From: Siphonodentalium dalli
Lineage: Eukaryota > Mollusca > Scaphopoda > Gadilida > Siphonodentaliidae
Length of the DNA: 64,000 nucleotides
Assembly: GCA_032622095.1 (NCBI GenBank)
Contig: CP136061.1
Location: forward strand, 48,553,797-48,617,796
Reading direction: 5' to 3'
Below are positions 22,096 to 33,690 of the stretch, in pieces; the first letter of the stretch is position 1; each line of letters starts with the position of its first letter. Position numbers and translations under genes: made by a program. Below the pieces are notes generated by a model. That model saw nothing but the letters and a program-made list of their open reading frames with translations. It searched no databases and was not told the origin of the DNA.

Positions 22096-22336
22096 ATGGC
22101 TTGAGTGGAGTTTACCTTCGTTTCAGTCATTGGGCCACATGACGATTTGGCAAGCTTTACTGACAGTAGAATTATCAAACACTCACACAACAGATAAATA
22201 ATATAATTAAATTCACTACGGTGCACGTAGAAACCACCGATAACACTATGAAAGTGGAAAAACTTGCCCAGATACACGATCTCACTGCTATGCGTTGATT
22301 ATAAATCAGTGATTATCGGGTATATGGCTAGCTTCG

Positions 22337-22693
22337 CTATCGCATGTGGTGACCTCTTGCGAAAAGCACCTTACCGAATGAGTATATGTCCCTGGAAAAA
22401 TGATGGTGTTTATTTGTATTTCTATTTGCAGAATTCTGTCTTTTTGTTACACGCGGAATGATCATCTGTTTGTCCTCGTTTTCCATTATGAAGATGAACT
22501 TATAATCATCACTCATGTTTATGAAATCTATGCTATAATTTTGAGCAATATCAAACAAGTCTTTTCTAGTCAGTGTACGCACTGCATCCATAATAAAATG
22601 TTTTTCTGTTTCAACATTATGTTCTCCACACATGTGAAATGCATCGTTACCCAAGCTAACGACACGAGAAGAAATATTTCTGTAGTTCCACAT
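22337..22693 (-). pseudogene. Non-LTR reverse transcriptase C-terminal fragment D
   Basis: The minus frame contains CGEHNVETEKHFIMDA followed by RKDLFDIAQNYSIDF and KFIFIMENED, matching the C-x-x-C/ET-x-x-HF-x-x-x-C then LF ... FIM-NE pattern of LINE tails. One zinc-motif cysteine is replaced by aspartate or alanine (IMDA). Upstream on the minus strand I cannot follow the family in one frame, so the copy is truncated or frameshifted. Confidence 0.7.
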
Positions 22694-23034
22694 GGAACGA
22701 TGGTATTAACATATGCCTTCAAATACCTGTAAGATTGATTCGTAGGAGATAATTGCATGCTATTTACAAGAAAATATCGGTAACATTGCAACTTGTTGAG
22801 TTTTTACTTCTCACGAAGTTAGCTGTGGTACAGGTGAATTTTATAAGCATTTTTATTTCGTTTTCCGGTACAGCCAGGCAAATTTGCTATTTTGTGAGCG
22901 CACCCTTAACCCTTTTATTTGGCTTAACAATATTTTATTCCATTCAAACCACATCATATAATACAATAGCGTATATATTACATTGTGTTCCGTGTTTAGA
23001 ATGAGGAAATGGATTCAGCTATTAGCCTGTAATT

Positions 23035-23165
23035 GTTACACTGGTGTAAATATGGTGCGGAGTGACATCTAGCGGATGCGGGAGAGAATAAAATAGACAC
23101 TGGGCCCTGATTGGTCAATAGCCTTGTGTGCTTTTTGCATAAAAAAATCATCACACCTCTTCCCT
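23035..23165 (-). repeat. Dispersed repeat R, copy 2 (inverted)
   Basis: Mirror of 19588-19725: GGAGTGACATCTAGCGGATG through AATCATCACACCTCTTC. Confidence 0.8.
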
Positions 23166-23169
23166 GTGA

Positions 23170-23570
23170 TTTCCCATAGGTAAATAGCCATTGGCCTTCG
23201 TCTGTCGGTTGCTATTAAGATCGTTCATACATGTATTATACATATGAGGCTTGTTTGTTGTGTACATGTTGTAGTGAAGAAGCATGAATTCATTGTTTTT
23301 AATTTTGAAGTCAGCATTGGGTGCGGTTAGTATATACATTACACTCTTGTTTGTCGATTTCAAGCGTAACATGTGTGTTTAGTATTGGATTCAAAATAAA
23401 ATATTGTTGATTTTGTCAAAATAGGTCGATAAACATGAATAAGAGCTTCATATGCTATGGCATATATGTAGAACGGCTGATTGAATTAATTGAAACTTTG
23501 AATTATTAACCGCCCTTTATATTTACCATATTCGGAGATACAAAGCAGAAGAAAAAAATGGAATATCGAA
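23170..23570. other. Unassigned DNA
   Basis: Nothing recognised apart from a family T-like word (TTTACCATATTCGGA) at about 23522. Confidence 0.45.
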
Positions 23571-23572
23571 TA

Positions 23573-23946
23573 ACCCTTTGATGACGGTAGCTGCCCTGGT
23601 GCAGCATTAAAGATCATGTGCCAGTGTATTCTCGTACATATAGGGAGCCTTGCATATATAAGCGAATGTACTGGCTTACGTGGTCAATGTAAATATTGTT
23701 AGGCCAAGTTCCCTGTGTGAGACTCGCATATATAAGAGAATGCATTGGCACAGTTTTTTCGCAAAATTGCAGGACGCTCCCGTTATGTAAATGTTAATGC
23801 TCTTATATATGCACTGACTTACAAGGCTAAGGTAAATATTGTTAGGCCAATGTATTCTCTTATATATGCGAGGCTCCATGTGTGAGACTCACATATATAA
23901 GAGAATATATTGGCACATGGTTTTCATAAAATTCCAGGATGCTCCA
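23573..23946 (+). mobile_element. Family Q element with three hairpin cores
   Basis: Starts CCCTTTGATGACGGTAGCTG next to ATAA (decayed TTAA), then GTGCAGCATTAAAGATC and hairpin cores at 23621-23674, 23702-23758 and 23847-23924. The link TTGTTAGGCCAA and the flank TTTTTTCGCAAAATTGCAGG are repeated after the second and third cores, suggesting internal duplication. Confidence 0.75.
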
Positions 23947-23949
23947 GAT

Positions 23950-24719
23950 TTGACACCATAAAACTACCACTGGTTCGCTTTCTATATCAAACGATAATCA
24001 AATCGTACCAACGACCACATAAGGGTTCGTTCATACACTCGCTAATTTGCCAGACATTATTTTATAGGCATTTCGGCATGGAAAGCTACAATGTGCCAGA
24101 AACCAAATGCAAAATTATTCATAGACTGATTCTGTACCACTGCTAACTACATGAGAAGTAAAAACTATGTAGCTGTACTAGTATTGTTGCTATCGAAATT
24201 TGTCGTATAAGTATGCAATTATCTCGCAAAAATCAGTTATGCACGTGGTTTAAGGCACTGTGTTTATATAGTAGCACAGTTACGGGTGGAACTATCGAAA
24301 TGTACTTCTCATGTCGGTACTTTTGGTAAATATTCATTTCATATGCACGTTTCCGTTCCTATTCTGGCACCATTGTGGTTTCTATGAGAAAATGCATGCA
24401 AAACATGCCGGACAAACTTGCCTGTGTGTGAACGCACCCTAAATACGAGGTTCTGAACTTCTGATTTTTGTCAATTGAGCAAACATTCTAATGATCGTCT
24501 CGGATAAAATATAATGTTATAATTGAGTGAAATAAGCTCATATTGGCATTATTTGAAAACTCAAATATGCTATATATGGGCCTAAACGCTGGTAAATAAA
24601 ACAGCCCTATATGGGACTATTCCAATATTGAAATATGCTCGTATTGTGCTTATTTTCACGAGAACAGGCTGGAAAACAATACGAATAAACGAACTTACGA
24701 CTTCCCAGTTTTACGCTCT
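23950..24719. other. Unassigned AT-rich DNA
   Basis: No gene or repeat family identified. Confidence 0.4.
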
Positions 24720-24919
24720 TTATAGTGTGTTTTCACTGTGGCCCGCGCCCGCAGAACATAGAACTTGTGCGTGCGTGATGAGATGCATGTGGTATAATAA
24801 TGTGTGATTAATGATTGAGACAGGAGGCTCAATCAGAGAAAAAACCAAGCAAACACACGTGGTGTCACATCCAAAAGCAATCAGCTGAGCGATAGTAATG
24901 AAGTAAGATAAAGACCCAC

Positions 24920-24954
24920 CTGGAGTAATTATCCTCCTCTGAGTCGCTCATCAT
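24920..24954 (-). CDS. Candidate first coding exon (MMSDSEEDNYS...)
   Basis: On the minus strand, ATG ATG at 24954-24949 opens a frame reading MMSDSEEDNYS and ends after AG at 24920, followed at once by GTGGGT, a reasonable splice donor (CAG then GTGGGT). An acidic Ser/Asp/Glu start after Met is common in nuclear proteins. The surrounding 24720-25020 is unique-looking. The next exon would lie at lower coordinates and I cannot find it, so the protein cannot be named. It could be chance: the coding part is only 35 nt. Confidence 0.35.
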
Positions 24955-25020
24955 GATTCTGCGCCTTGGATACAGTCACAAAACAGTAATTAATCCAGAC
25001 ACACAATAGGTCTATTTACA

Positions 25021-25760
25021 ATGGGTAAAACAAAAACAGGGAATCGTCTTCCGAATCCAGGTATAAGAACACCCGAAACTTCGAAGTTTGATAATAAGTT
25101 CTGGTTGAGAATAAATCAAATGCGTGCGAGTGTATACCATGCATCCAAACACCGTGTATACCATGCAGCCATACACCGCAGCCAGGGATTTTTTTTAGCG
25201 CAGATAATATCGCGAACAGAATGCCGTGTTTCGTCTTACTCGATCACCTGTTTGGCATAAACTGAACCAACAGACATACATTTGATTGGCACAACTTCTC
25301 CAGATCGAAAGCCTTCTGTTCTGTGAAACAATGATGGACGTTAACGCGGTATAGTTATCCGGCGCACGACGGCAAACATGTCCTATCGAACTCTCACTAC
25401 CGCGCGGTTTTATATTTGCAATGATTAATTAATGTCGTCTTACATATCGAGATATTGTGTTCGGCAATCCGTTTTTGCTGATCGAAAGGTTCCCATTGTC
25501 AGGAATGATTGGCCCTACGTACGGCATAAAGACCGATGTATTGGTTTTTATGATTTCATCAGTCCATTATTGTCTGCATGTGCAAAGATTACACACAGTG
25601 TGACACAGGGCGGGGATCTTCAACCAGTATTGACCACATTCAGACTGAAAATCATAATTGTTCGATTGTTCGTCTTGTAAATTGTCTAACTTGCCATTAT
25701 TACTCTGCGTTTGAGAAATATAAAGATGTCCTGTCCGTTTTGACACTAAATTGCTCAAAA
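25021..25760. other. Unassigned DNA upstream of the candidate exon
   Basis: A short duplicated phrase (GTGTATACCATGCATCC / CGTGTATACCATGCAGCC) lies at 25130-25170. The frames at 25021-25260 and 25432-25680 are not recognised. Confidence 0.4.
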
Positions 25761-25764
25761 TGTT

Positions 25765-26170
25765 CTGTGTTAAAGATGCATATTCCGATAAGCGCCCCTC
25801 AATTACTATTTATTTGGATTCGGGGGTAAAAACATTTGTTTCGAGCCAGGGAACCCACATATCAAAGCTCAGAGTTATTAGATATCGATTTTTTTAAATC
25901 TATTATTTTTCACCATCGAGAATTAATAGTGGCCCAGTAAACAGTCGACGAGCCGACGGTATCGGACACAAATTGCGGATGAAGTTGGATAACTCTTAAA
26001 AGTATGAGGCTTTGTGTTGATAATAAGGCCAAATTTTGTCGAACAACATGTTGATAAATAACATGTTTCGGGCATGTGCATGTCAGCAAACTCAGTGTCC
26101 CAGAAAAACAATAAATACAACTTTGAACACGATGTTTGTGTCCCAAAACAAACAAAAAACCCAGCCATTT
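25765..26170 (+). repeat. Repeat X, copy 1
   Basis: Contains AAAGATGCATATTCCGATAA, GGCCCAGTAAACAGTCGACG, GGCCAAATTTTGTCGAACAA and, further right, CAATAAATACAACTTTGAAC. Parts recur directly at 26290-26520 and inverted at 27640-28085. Confidence 0.85.
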
Positions 26171-26289
26171 GCTCGACATGGAAAAGATAAGAGCGTTCCG
26201 TGTTAGTTTATTCCTGTTATGATATAAATAAGGAGCATTCGTTTCACTTCTGAGCAAAACAACTTTAAAACAGAAGGAATATGGCTATT

Positions 26290-26596
26290 AAAGATGCATA
26301 ATCCGATTAGCGTCCCTCGATTACTATTTATTTGGATTCGGGTAAAAAATATTTGATTCGAGAATTAATAGTGGCCCAGTAAACAGTCGACGAGCCGACG
26401 GTCTCGGACCAAATTGAGGATGAAGATGGATAACTCTAAAATCAAGAGGCTTTGTGTTGATAATAAGGCCAAATTTTGTCGAACAACATGTTGATAAATA
26501 ACATGTTTCGGGCAATTTTATACTATAGTTGACAGTGGTTAGCATTATTTTTGGGCAATTAATCGATTCTGATAACTGAAGCAGAATTCCTAAAAA

Positions 26597-26639
<43 letters not shown>

Positions 26640-26695
26640 GGAATCTAGTTACATGCGGACCATCGAATCGGATTGACTACCTTAAACTTTTGGCA
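26290..26695 (+). repeat. Repeat X, copy 2, with (GTT)n
   Basis: Starts TTAAAGATGCATAATCCGAT and shares the GTCGACGAGCCGACGG block with copy 1. It ends with a (TTG)n run (26598-26640) and GGACCATCGAATCGGATTGA. Confidence 0.85.
26598..26640 (+). repeat. (GTT)n microsatellite
   Basis: About 14 TTG/GTT units. The inverted copy at about 27690 has only two to three units, so this tract expanded after the duplication. Confidence 0.95.
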
Positions 26696-26699
26696 ACCT

Positions 26700-27095
26700 C
26701 GTGCAATTAGTTTGACATTGAACCTAACTATATATATAGGTTCATATTGGACTTATTTGATTCTTAAATAAGCATATAAGGAACTTATACCGATTATTCC
26801 GTTGAGTGGCACGGACCACAGTGAAAACACATTACCACGTAAATAAGCTTGAATAGAACATATTGCGCAAATTATAGTCAAATAGTGCCATATGGCATAT
26901 TGGACATATTACGTTTTGAAATAATCAACACAATGCGACCTCCAAATGTGTCCATATTGAGATTATGATCCAGGTGAACAGGCTGAATTTCAGCTCGTAT
27001 GGTACAAACATCGTCAAAATTCACACTGCAATCCACATTTCTACATGAAAAAAATGTCATAGATCATAATTAGGCTGACAAAAGATCAGAACGTG
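26700..27095. other. Unassigned spacer between inverted X copies
   Basis: No gene recognised. A short palindrome (AACCTAACTATATATATAGG / TTC) lies at about 26720. Confidence 0.45.
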
Positions 27096-27098
27096 CTT

Positions 27099-27494
27099 AA
27101 AGATACATCATCCGAATTAACGCTCCTAAATTACTATTCCTTTGGCCGCGGGAGTAAACAATATTTTATCCGAGTCTATGGCGTACCGATGGTGGTTTTA
27201 TTACGTATATATTTTGGTTTTATGACGTACTCATGGTGGTTTTATGACGTACTCATGGTGGTTTTATGACGTACATATTTTGGTTTTATGACGTACTCAT
27301 GGTGTTTTTATGACGCACACATGGTGGTTTTATGACGTACTCATGGTGGTTTTATGACGTACATATGTTGGTTTTATGACGTACATATGTTGGTTTTATG
27401 ACGTACATATGGTTGTTTTATGACGTACATATGGTTGTTTTATGACATACATAATTATGATGTTTTATGACCTCAAATCGTACAGGGCATCTTT
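27099..27494 (+). mobile_element. X-related element enclosing a 22-bp minisatellite
   Basis: The left end AAAGATACATCATCCGAATT follows TTAA-like CTTAA; the right end GGGCATCTTTA mirrors its first bases. Most of the interior (27200-27460) is the array of TTTATGACGTACATATGGTT units. Confidence 0.5.
27200..27460 (+). repeat. ~22-bp minisatellite
   Basis: About 12 units of GGTTTTATGACGTACTCATG with CATATTTT and CATATGTT variants. Each unit carries TGACGTA, a CRE-like octamer core, so the array is a dense cluster of that motif. Confidence 0.93.
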
Positions 27495-27639
27495 ATATAG
27501 ACATGGCTCACCTTAACCTCCAAATTAGATAGAAAGATTGATAGAAGGAGGTATAAGATATGTTGACAAATACACGAAATGTTGATATTGGCCTACCGCT
27601 TAATATGCTCAGTATAAATAATTTCCATGGTCATAGCCA

Positions 27640-28085
27640 ATTTAATGATAATCAATCCGATTCGATGGTCCCCATATAATCAGATTCCAACAACAACATT
27701 TTTAGAAATGCCGCTTCAGTTATCCATCTTCATCCTCAATTTGGTCCGAGACCGTCGGCTCGTCGACTGTTTACTGGGCCACTATTAATTCTCGAATCAA
27801 ATATTTTTACCCGAATCCAAATAAATAGTAATGGAGGGACGCTTGATCGGATTATGCATCTTTAATAGCCATACTCCTTCTGTTTTAAAGTTGTTTTGCT
27901 CAGAAGTGAAACAAATGCTCCTTATTTCTATCATAACAGGAATAAACTAACACGGAACGCTCTTATCTTTTCCATGTCGTGCAAATGGCTGGGTTTTTTT
28001 TAGTTTTTTTTGGGACACAAACATCGTGTTCAAAGTTGTATTTATTGTTTTTCTGGGACACTGAGCTTGCTGACATGCACATGCT
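27640..28085 (-). repeat. Repeat X, copy 3 (inverted)
   Basis: Mirror of about 26065-26690 with high identity (CGTCGACTGTTTACTGGGCC, TTCAAAGTTGTATTTATTG). It lacks a ~130-bp stretch (GAGGCTTTGTGTTGATAATA through ATTTTTGGG) found in copy 2. With copies 1-2 it makes a foldback domain of about 2 kb. Confidence 0.85.
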
Positions 28086-28089
28086 TGTA

Positions 28090-28860
28090 CTGGATGCATC
28101 ACGTAAAACAATCATACGGCGGGATATTAATTCGGTAGAGGGAGCACTATATATTTATTAATATTGTACCATAATTGGAGTTGCAATTATCTAATTTGTA
28201 TACAACGTCTAAGACAGTTATGAACATAATGCCACACACGAAGATATGCAGGGTGAGATCCAGTATCAATTCAGGATGTGTATACGGAAAGGAATATATG
28301 ATATAGTTTAGGAAGAGAGATAAGACATGTTGATCAATACACGAAATATCTACATACATGCTTCATATACTGTTTACAAATCAATTTGCGAAAGTCATAC
28401 AATTTTGCACCGGTTTTTAACTTTCCCTACAAAAAGTGACATAAACGCTCTTTAATTTTACCATATTAGGAATAGACTCACAAGAATCCACGGTGAAGAA
28501 ATCAAATCCCGAGTGTTCTGTGTTTGGATAATAAGTCTTTATGTGGCATATAAAGCATGAGTACAAACATACAATTATTCAACATATTGACTGACCTATT
28601 TGGGACAACAAATACATATATAAATTAAACACGTACACATTATCATATCAATTGTATACAAGTTAAAATAAGTTATCCTAATTATTCAACTATACAAAAT
28701 ATCTATATGTAACAGCTAAAATTGTGATTTATCGAGTAATAAAATTACTATTTGATTAAAAAAAAAACACCAGAAAAAAAGTAATATAATTTAATTTACC
28801 ACGGTTAGCCAAAAATAATATAGATAACATATTAGTGGTCATGTTATTTACCTTTATTTG
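28090..28860. other. Unassigned AT-rich DNA
   Basis: One family T-like phrase (ATAAACGCTCTTTAATTTTA) at about 28442; otherwise nothing recognised. Confidence 0.4.
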
Positions 28861-28880
28861 ACCATTTATAGTTAAAATGG

Positions 28881-29031
28881 TCAAAATGGACTGGTTTGGG
28901 TGTCTGTGGGCTCTGGATTGCTTTCGCTGACTCCTTTGCCACCTTCCGCAATCCAGTAGTCCAGAGACTCAACTTGCATACGCTCGAAAGTAAATGTGCC
29001 ATTTCCATACACAGATGTGCATGGTATGCTC
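28881..29031 (-). CDS. Candidate terminal coding exon
   Basis: On the minus strand, after an AG at 29033-29032, an open frame of about 50 codons reads SVYGNGTFTFERMQVESL ... YWIAEGGKGVSESN ... TQTSPF and ends at TGA (28883-28881). The stretch is more GC-rich and hydrophilic than its surroundings and has mixed amino-acid use. No family is recognised. The upstream pyrimidine tract is weak, so the acceptor is uncertain. It could belong to the same transcript as the candidate exon at 24.9 kb only if that gene ran the other way, so the two are probably unrelated. Confidence 0.3.
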
Positions 29032-29034
29032 CTA

Positions 29035-30345
29035 TTTAAGACAACATGTGGTATTCAGAACCACGCCGAGCGACATTTTGAATTATAAAAGTTCCCCGAA
29101 GCGGATTTTGAATAATGTTGTCCCGTGGACATTTTCGATTGTTTTGACACCAAATTGTTTTAGGTTGACCCTGAACTTTGATGTTTCAACGACCGGACTA
29201 TCTTTCGTAAAGTTGGGATTTGGAAGTTGTGAATGAGTCTATTCAATGAGGCAGAGAATTGGACATATCCATGCTTCTGTACACATTTAGGAACCACATC
29301 GTTGGATACCTTGTAAGTTGTAATATTATCATTTTTGGCAGCCATTTCTGTGCCTGTGTTTATGTTGTTTGGTTTACATCCAGCCTATTTTTTCCACAAT
29401 CGAACGAAATGTGTCATTTAATACCTTATAAAATAATCATTTACTCAAATGATTATTATTTCCACATTTTCTTGTATTTCAATTCGTGGGCCATGCACAT
29501 ACACACCAATTTTCATAAATTGGAGTCTACATTTGGTGCGAGACATCCAACCTAAGCCCCGCCACCACTGTGACTACGTGTGGGGATAGAATGGTCTCAC
29601 AAGCTTTATATTTGAACAATAATTTGGTCTGCAGCAACGATTTGCGATTTTCCTTTGGGGTCGCCATATATAGTGTATAGTCTTTGATGTTTCTAACAAA
29701 CATTCTCAGTTTCACAACGAACGTCTTACATTTCTCTGTATTCTGACAGATTCGGCACCGGTCATCACACGAGCGAATGACTTCAGAGAGAAAGTTGATA
29801 GTGCGCTTTTGCAAACATGGTTCTGAAGAATATCATGCGCCGTGATAAGATCGATGCAGTGTGATTGATATGTATGGTGTGACACCGGGTCGCTTGTTTA
29901 CGAACGTGCTTTGAGTCGCGATCTTGAATCGAGTTTGATGAAACCAAAAGCCGGGCGCGATTTACTTTCCGTTTGTGGCTTTTATTGACTTTCATTTGTC
30001 GGTTATAGCTTAGCTTTTAACTCCCGTCGGGCGATCAATTTTAGCGTTATTGGTCGGTGCTTCCATTCACTGGCGACAAAACACTTGTGTTGGCGTTGTA
30101 CTGAAACGATAGCCGACGTCATTCGCTTTATCCTACTGTGCACTTTAAAGATTTATTCTGGTTACAAACCTCCCGTTGGAATAACATGGTTTCTATATAT
30201 ATATGTAACCTGCTTCATTGACCTCCATTCACTAAGAGTAGACATCTTGATATACCAACCGGCTCATGGGAATTCAAACGTATTAACCAACTTTTATATA
30301 CATGGTGGTAATTCATATCTATATTTGCGAATGTCTCTCTATCTA
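29035..30345. other. Unassigned, relatively repeat-poor DNA
   Basis: Minus-strand frames at 29160-29345 (61 codons) and 29527-29814 (95 codons, with a CDDRCRICQNTEKC cysteine cluster) look less repetitive than most of the window, but I cannot assign them. They could be exons or decayed genes. Confidence 0.35.
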
Positions 30346-30349
30346 TATG

Positions 30350-31440
30350 TCGGTCTGTCGGACCGCTATATAAATTAACGGGGCCCAACCAGAGGGACCC
30401 AAAGGGTCTAATCGAGGGGAAACAATATTTATGACAATAATTGTCGCCGATTTCCACCAAACTTATATATAATCATCTCCATGATATTAGGAGTCTAATG
30501 GTGTGGATGATATATGCAAAAAGTGGCACGGTTCGAGTCCCGGATATATAAGGGATCGGGGGGCTCCGAGATTAATAAAAGTATTTTTAGCACCGATTTC
30601 CACCAAATTGATATATATTCTTCTCCATTATAAGGGAAATCGTATCGTGTACTTAATCATCATTGACTAGAAGTTATTCCATATGAAATATTCAGATAAT
30701 AAGTTCAACAAACGACCACACTTAACTAAACATGTCCCTCAATAAATATGATTCATGTCTTCTGATTTGATCACCTTAACATCCCTCAAAATGACAAATA
30801 TACCATTCCACTGTATATATTTATAACTGAGTGGGAACATCCATTTACTATATAGAAAGGGTTAAAAAAGGGCAAGTTGGTGCCGTTCTGGCCAGGGTTG
30901 GAACGGGAGGGCAACTAATATTTGATAAGAATGTTTAAGTCACCAATTTGCACCAAACTTAGATATATATAGTCATGTACAGTATACGAGAAATCTAACG
31001 GTGTTGTTTAAAGAAACCATAGCGGTCCTATCCGAGTCAGGGATGGGGTGGGGCAAGGGCACAATAATTGTCGCTGATTTTCATCAATTATATCAGTCAT
31101 GATCTTTATGTTACAATGTATCACATGACGCGGGCTTAAATGTGGCGCCTTAGGAACCAGGGATTGGGGTGGGAGCACAACAACATCGATAAAAAATTAT
31201 CTCCGATTTTCCAAACTTGATTTAAAGTTTCGAGAGTGATGCCATCAGAGACAGGAATTATGGGCAGAGGAGGGCACCAGAATTGATAAAACATTTAACC
31301 GCCAGTTGTTACCGAACTTAGATATATATGCATCCTCATATATGTCGATGAGTCTGATGGAGTTATTCAAAATTGGCAGAGCGTCACGGGCAGGGTCGGG
31401 AATATTTGCCCAAAATATCAACATTCGTTATTAATATAAT
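30350..31440 (+). repeat. Degenerate ~190-bp tandem repeat
   Basis: Five or so units share the order CCGATTTCCACCAAA, CTTAGATATATATA, GTCTAATGGTGT or GTCTGATGGAGT, then GGGATGGGGTGGG-like G-rich blocks. Divergence is high, so this is an old array. A GGTTCGAGTCCCGG word at 30526 resembles a tRNA B box, but no tRNA body surrounds it. Confidence 0.75.
30665..30868 (+). mobile_element. Family Z MITE, copy with unoccupied TTAA
   Basis: GATAATAAGTTCAACAAACG, CCCTCAATAAATATGATTC, GATCACCTTAACATCCCTCA and the end ACTATATAGAAAGGG before TTAA. The internal CACCTTAACATCCC is the empty target matching the site filled by element W at 2169-2542. It interrupts the degenerate 190-bp array. Confidence 0.8.
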
Positions 31441-31828
31441 TTCCAAAGATATCTGCTAGCTATTAGACTAATGAGTTATCCCAAATTCCCAACGATAAAT
31501 CATCTCGGATACTTCAAACACTGGACATCGAAACGATTCGTTTTAATGGACATGACAAACTGCGGGATCGGGTGTGATGCGGAATAGAATGACAAACTTT
31601 TGGTGTTCAAATTGCACAATCTCGAACAATGGTGACCGAAGTCACTTGAACATTTTATATCTCCTCAACAGTCATATTTATATGGTGACGGGAATCACTG
31701 GATTCATATAGAGCTATCGTCATTCATACATATACAGGCCACTCGCTATGTTTTCGTTATTGTTGATTAATTTATATAGGTAAAGAAAACGATGAATACT
31801 CACTTAGATGTGAGACATCTTGCCACCA
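31441..31828. other. Unassigned DNA
   Basis: Nothing recognised. Confidence 0.45.
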
Positions 31829-31829
31829 C

Positions 31830-33055
31830 ACTGCTGAAAATAATTTCTTAATAAGTAAACAATTACTTGAAATAAGAAATATTAAGAAAAATAAATCTTA
31901 TTTTTAGAAAATATACCCCTCAAGTTTGCTACGTTAAGAACATTTAAGAAAATCCCACCAGACAAGAGATAGTTTCCTCAAATAAGATAGATTAATCTTT
32001 AAACAAGACGCAATTAAGAAATAAATATTTCATTTGAGAGACCAGTTTCTTAGTAAGAAAATGGTTTCTCAAATGAAAGATATATTTCTTGTTTTGTTCT
32101 TGTTTCAAGATTTTTAGTTAATAATTTTTTTTAGAAATAATAGAAAATATTTCTAAACCAAGAATCAATTGTTATGTACAAATTATGCTATAGTGGAATA
32201 ACTGTTAAAAGTCCAATGAGAGCTACATTATGATTAAAACTTTATCATAAACATTGGAAAAGGTCCAACCCGTTGATTAAATATTCTGAAAATCATAATC
32301 AGACATAAATATTTGAACTAATACCACAGCTAGGATTATATACTTTTGTTGACAAATCACTGTAACAGTTTTGTTTACATAACAATAATTTCAACAGATG
32401 TAATTTTGTTATTGGAGAACTATCACTAAGTATTTATCTATTTCCCAATGTTCTTAGTGCATGCTGACCTTTATACAATTTTATTAAAATATTTGTGCAC
32501 ATTATAGCGGGTTTCCATTGAGGAGGTCGGCCCTTTAAATCTCCAGTTGACTGTATACACCCCCCGAACTAGACAAACCTCTCTGATGCCTACTTGCATT
32601 GAACCTTTTAAACCGGTGCCTCAGCTAGCAGACACCCCTCTTATAACCAAGGGCATTTCCTCAGAGTTGACTATCTCGAATGATGAAAGCAGAATGATGG
32701 AAGGAAGCCCAAATGAAGCCACTATTTGCATGTTTATAACATGTATAAGGCTATATCTCAACAGAATGCATATATCTGGTGAAATAAACAATAAAATATC
32801 CATAGTTGAATTTTATTTGGCTATACAGGGATGCATACAATATTGCTTTTAGGTAGTTTCCACAGACTATTTTAAGTAAAATATCCATCACACGACCAAA
32901 AAAGATTTTCTAGGTAAGTAAATATTCCTCATTTTGATATTAATTTTCTCATTTTAAGACATAATTTTCTTATTTCAGAAAAAGTTTATAAAACGTTATT
33001 CACGGTAGCACATTTTCTTATGTCTAGAATTATTTTCTAGAAAATAATGACACTG
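31830..33055. mobile_element. Possible AAGAAAT-rich element
   Basis: The outer parts (31838-32160 and 32880-33050) are dense in TTTCTTA and TAAGAAAT words in both orientations. Near the two edges, CACTGCTGAAAATAATTTC and GAAAATAATGACACTG are rough mirrors. The centre contains a 101-codon unrecognised frame (32547-32852). Boundaries are tentative. Confidence 0.35.
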
Positions 33056-33059
33056 GGAA

Positions 33060-33530
33060 TATAATGGGTGTGGTTTAAAGATTCCTCACAGTTAGGACAG
33101 TGTCGCGGCGCCAAATTTGATAAAAAGAACTAAATTGCCAATAGAACATTAACTATATGCAAAGTTTGATTACTTTGTTAAATGCAAACTGTGTGTCTAT
33201 TTATTGAATGAACGTGCGTAAGTACTCAGGCATTATCCAATCTGAAAGAATGTATACATGATCTATACGTTCTATTCTCGAGAATTCCAATCATATATAT
33301 CGATTGTACCATTTCGATAAAATATAACATCTGAGGTATAATACGCGCAGTTGTAACTATTTGCTTCTTTGCTCGGGACAAATTAATAGCGATAAAAAAC
33401 GGCAATCTTTCCGCCAACGTGAGTCAATGCTTATAATCCATGTCTACAATTGACGTTTTGTGATGATCACTTGGGTATAAAAATAAAATTTATGAGAAAA
33501 GTAAGAGTATTCACTATCCCCATAAAAATT
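33060..33530. other. Unassigned DNA
   Basis: Nothing recognised. Confidence 0.45.
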
Positions 33531-33544
33531 TCGACAGTTATCCC

Positions 33545-33690
33545 ATCGGAAATATTCAGATAATAAGTTTAACAAACAACCATAGGTCGTTTTTTATCTT
33601 ATTATCTAAACATTTCCCTCAATATAATAGGGTTCCTTCGGCATTGTTATTTATATGTCTATCCTCTGCTTGCATCACCTTAACCACGTT
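33545..33690 (+). mobile_element. Family Z MITE fragment
   Basis: GATAATAAGTTTAACAAACA, ATCTTATTATCTAAACATTT and CCCTCAATATAATAGGGTTC, ending near CATCACCTTAACC. Confidence 0.75.

Noticed and set aside
27200-27460. CRISPR-like array of ~22-bp repeats
   Set aside because: Units are contiguous without unique spacers and the context is a eukaryotic minisatellite. The same applies to the arrays at 1466, 35228, 49150 and 60425.
30520-30545. tRNA B box (GGTTCGAGTCCCGG)
   Set aside because: No A box at the right distance and no cloverleaf; it lies in a degenerate tandem repeat.
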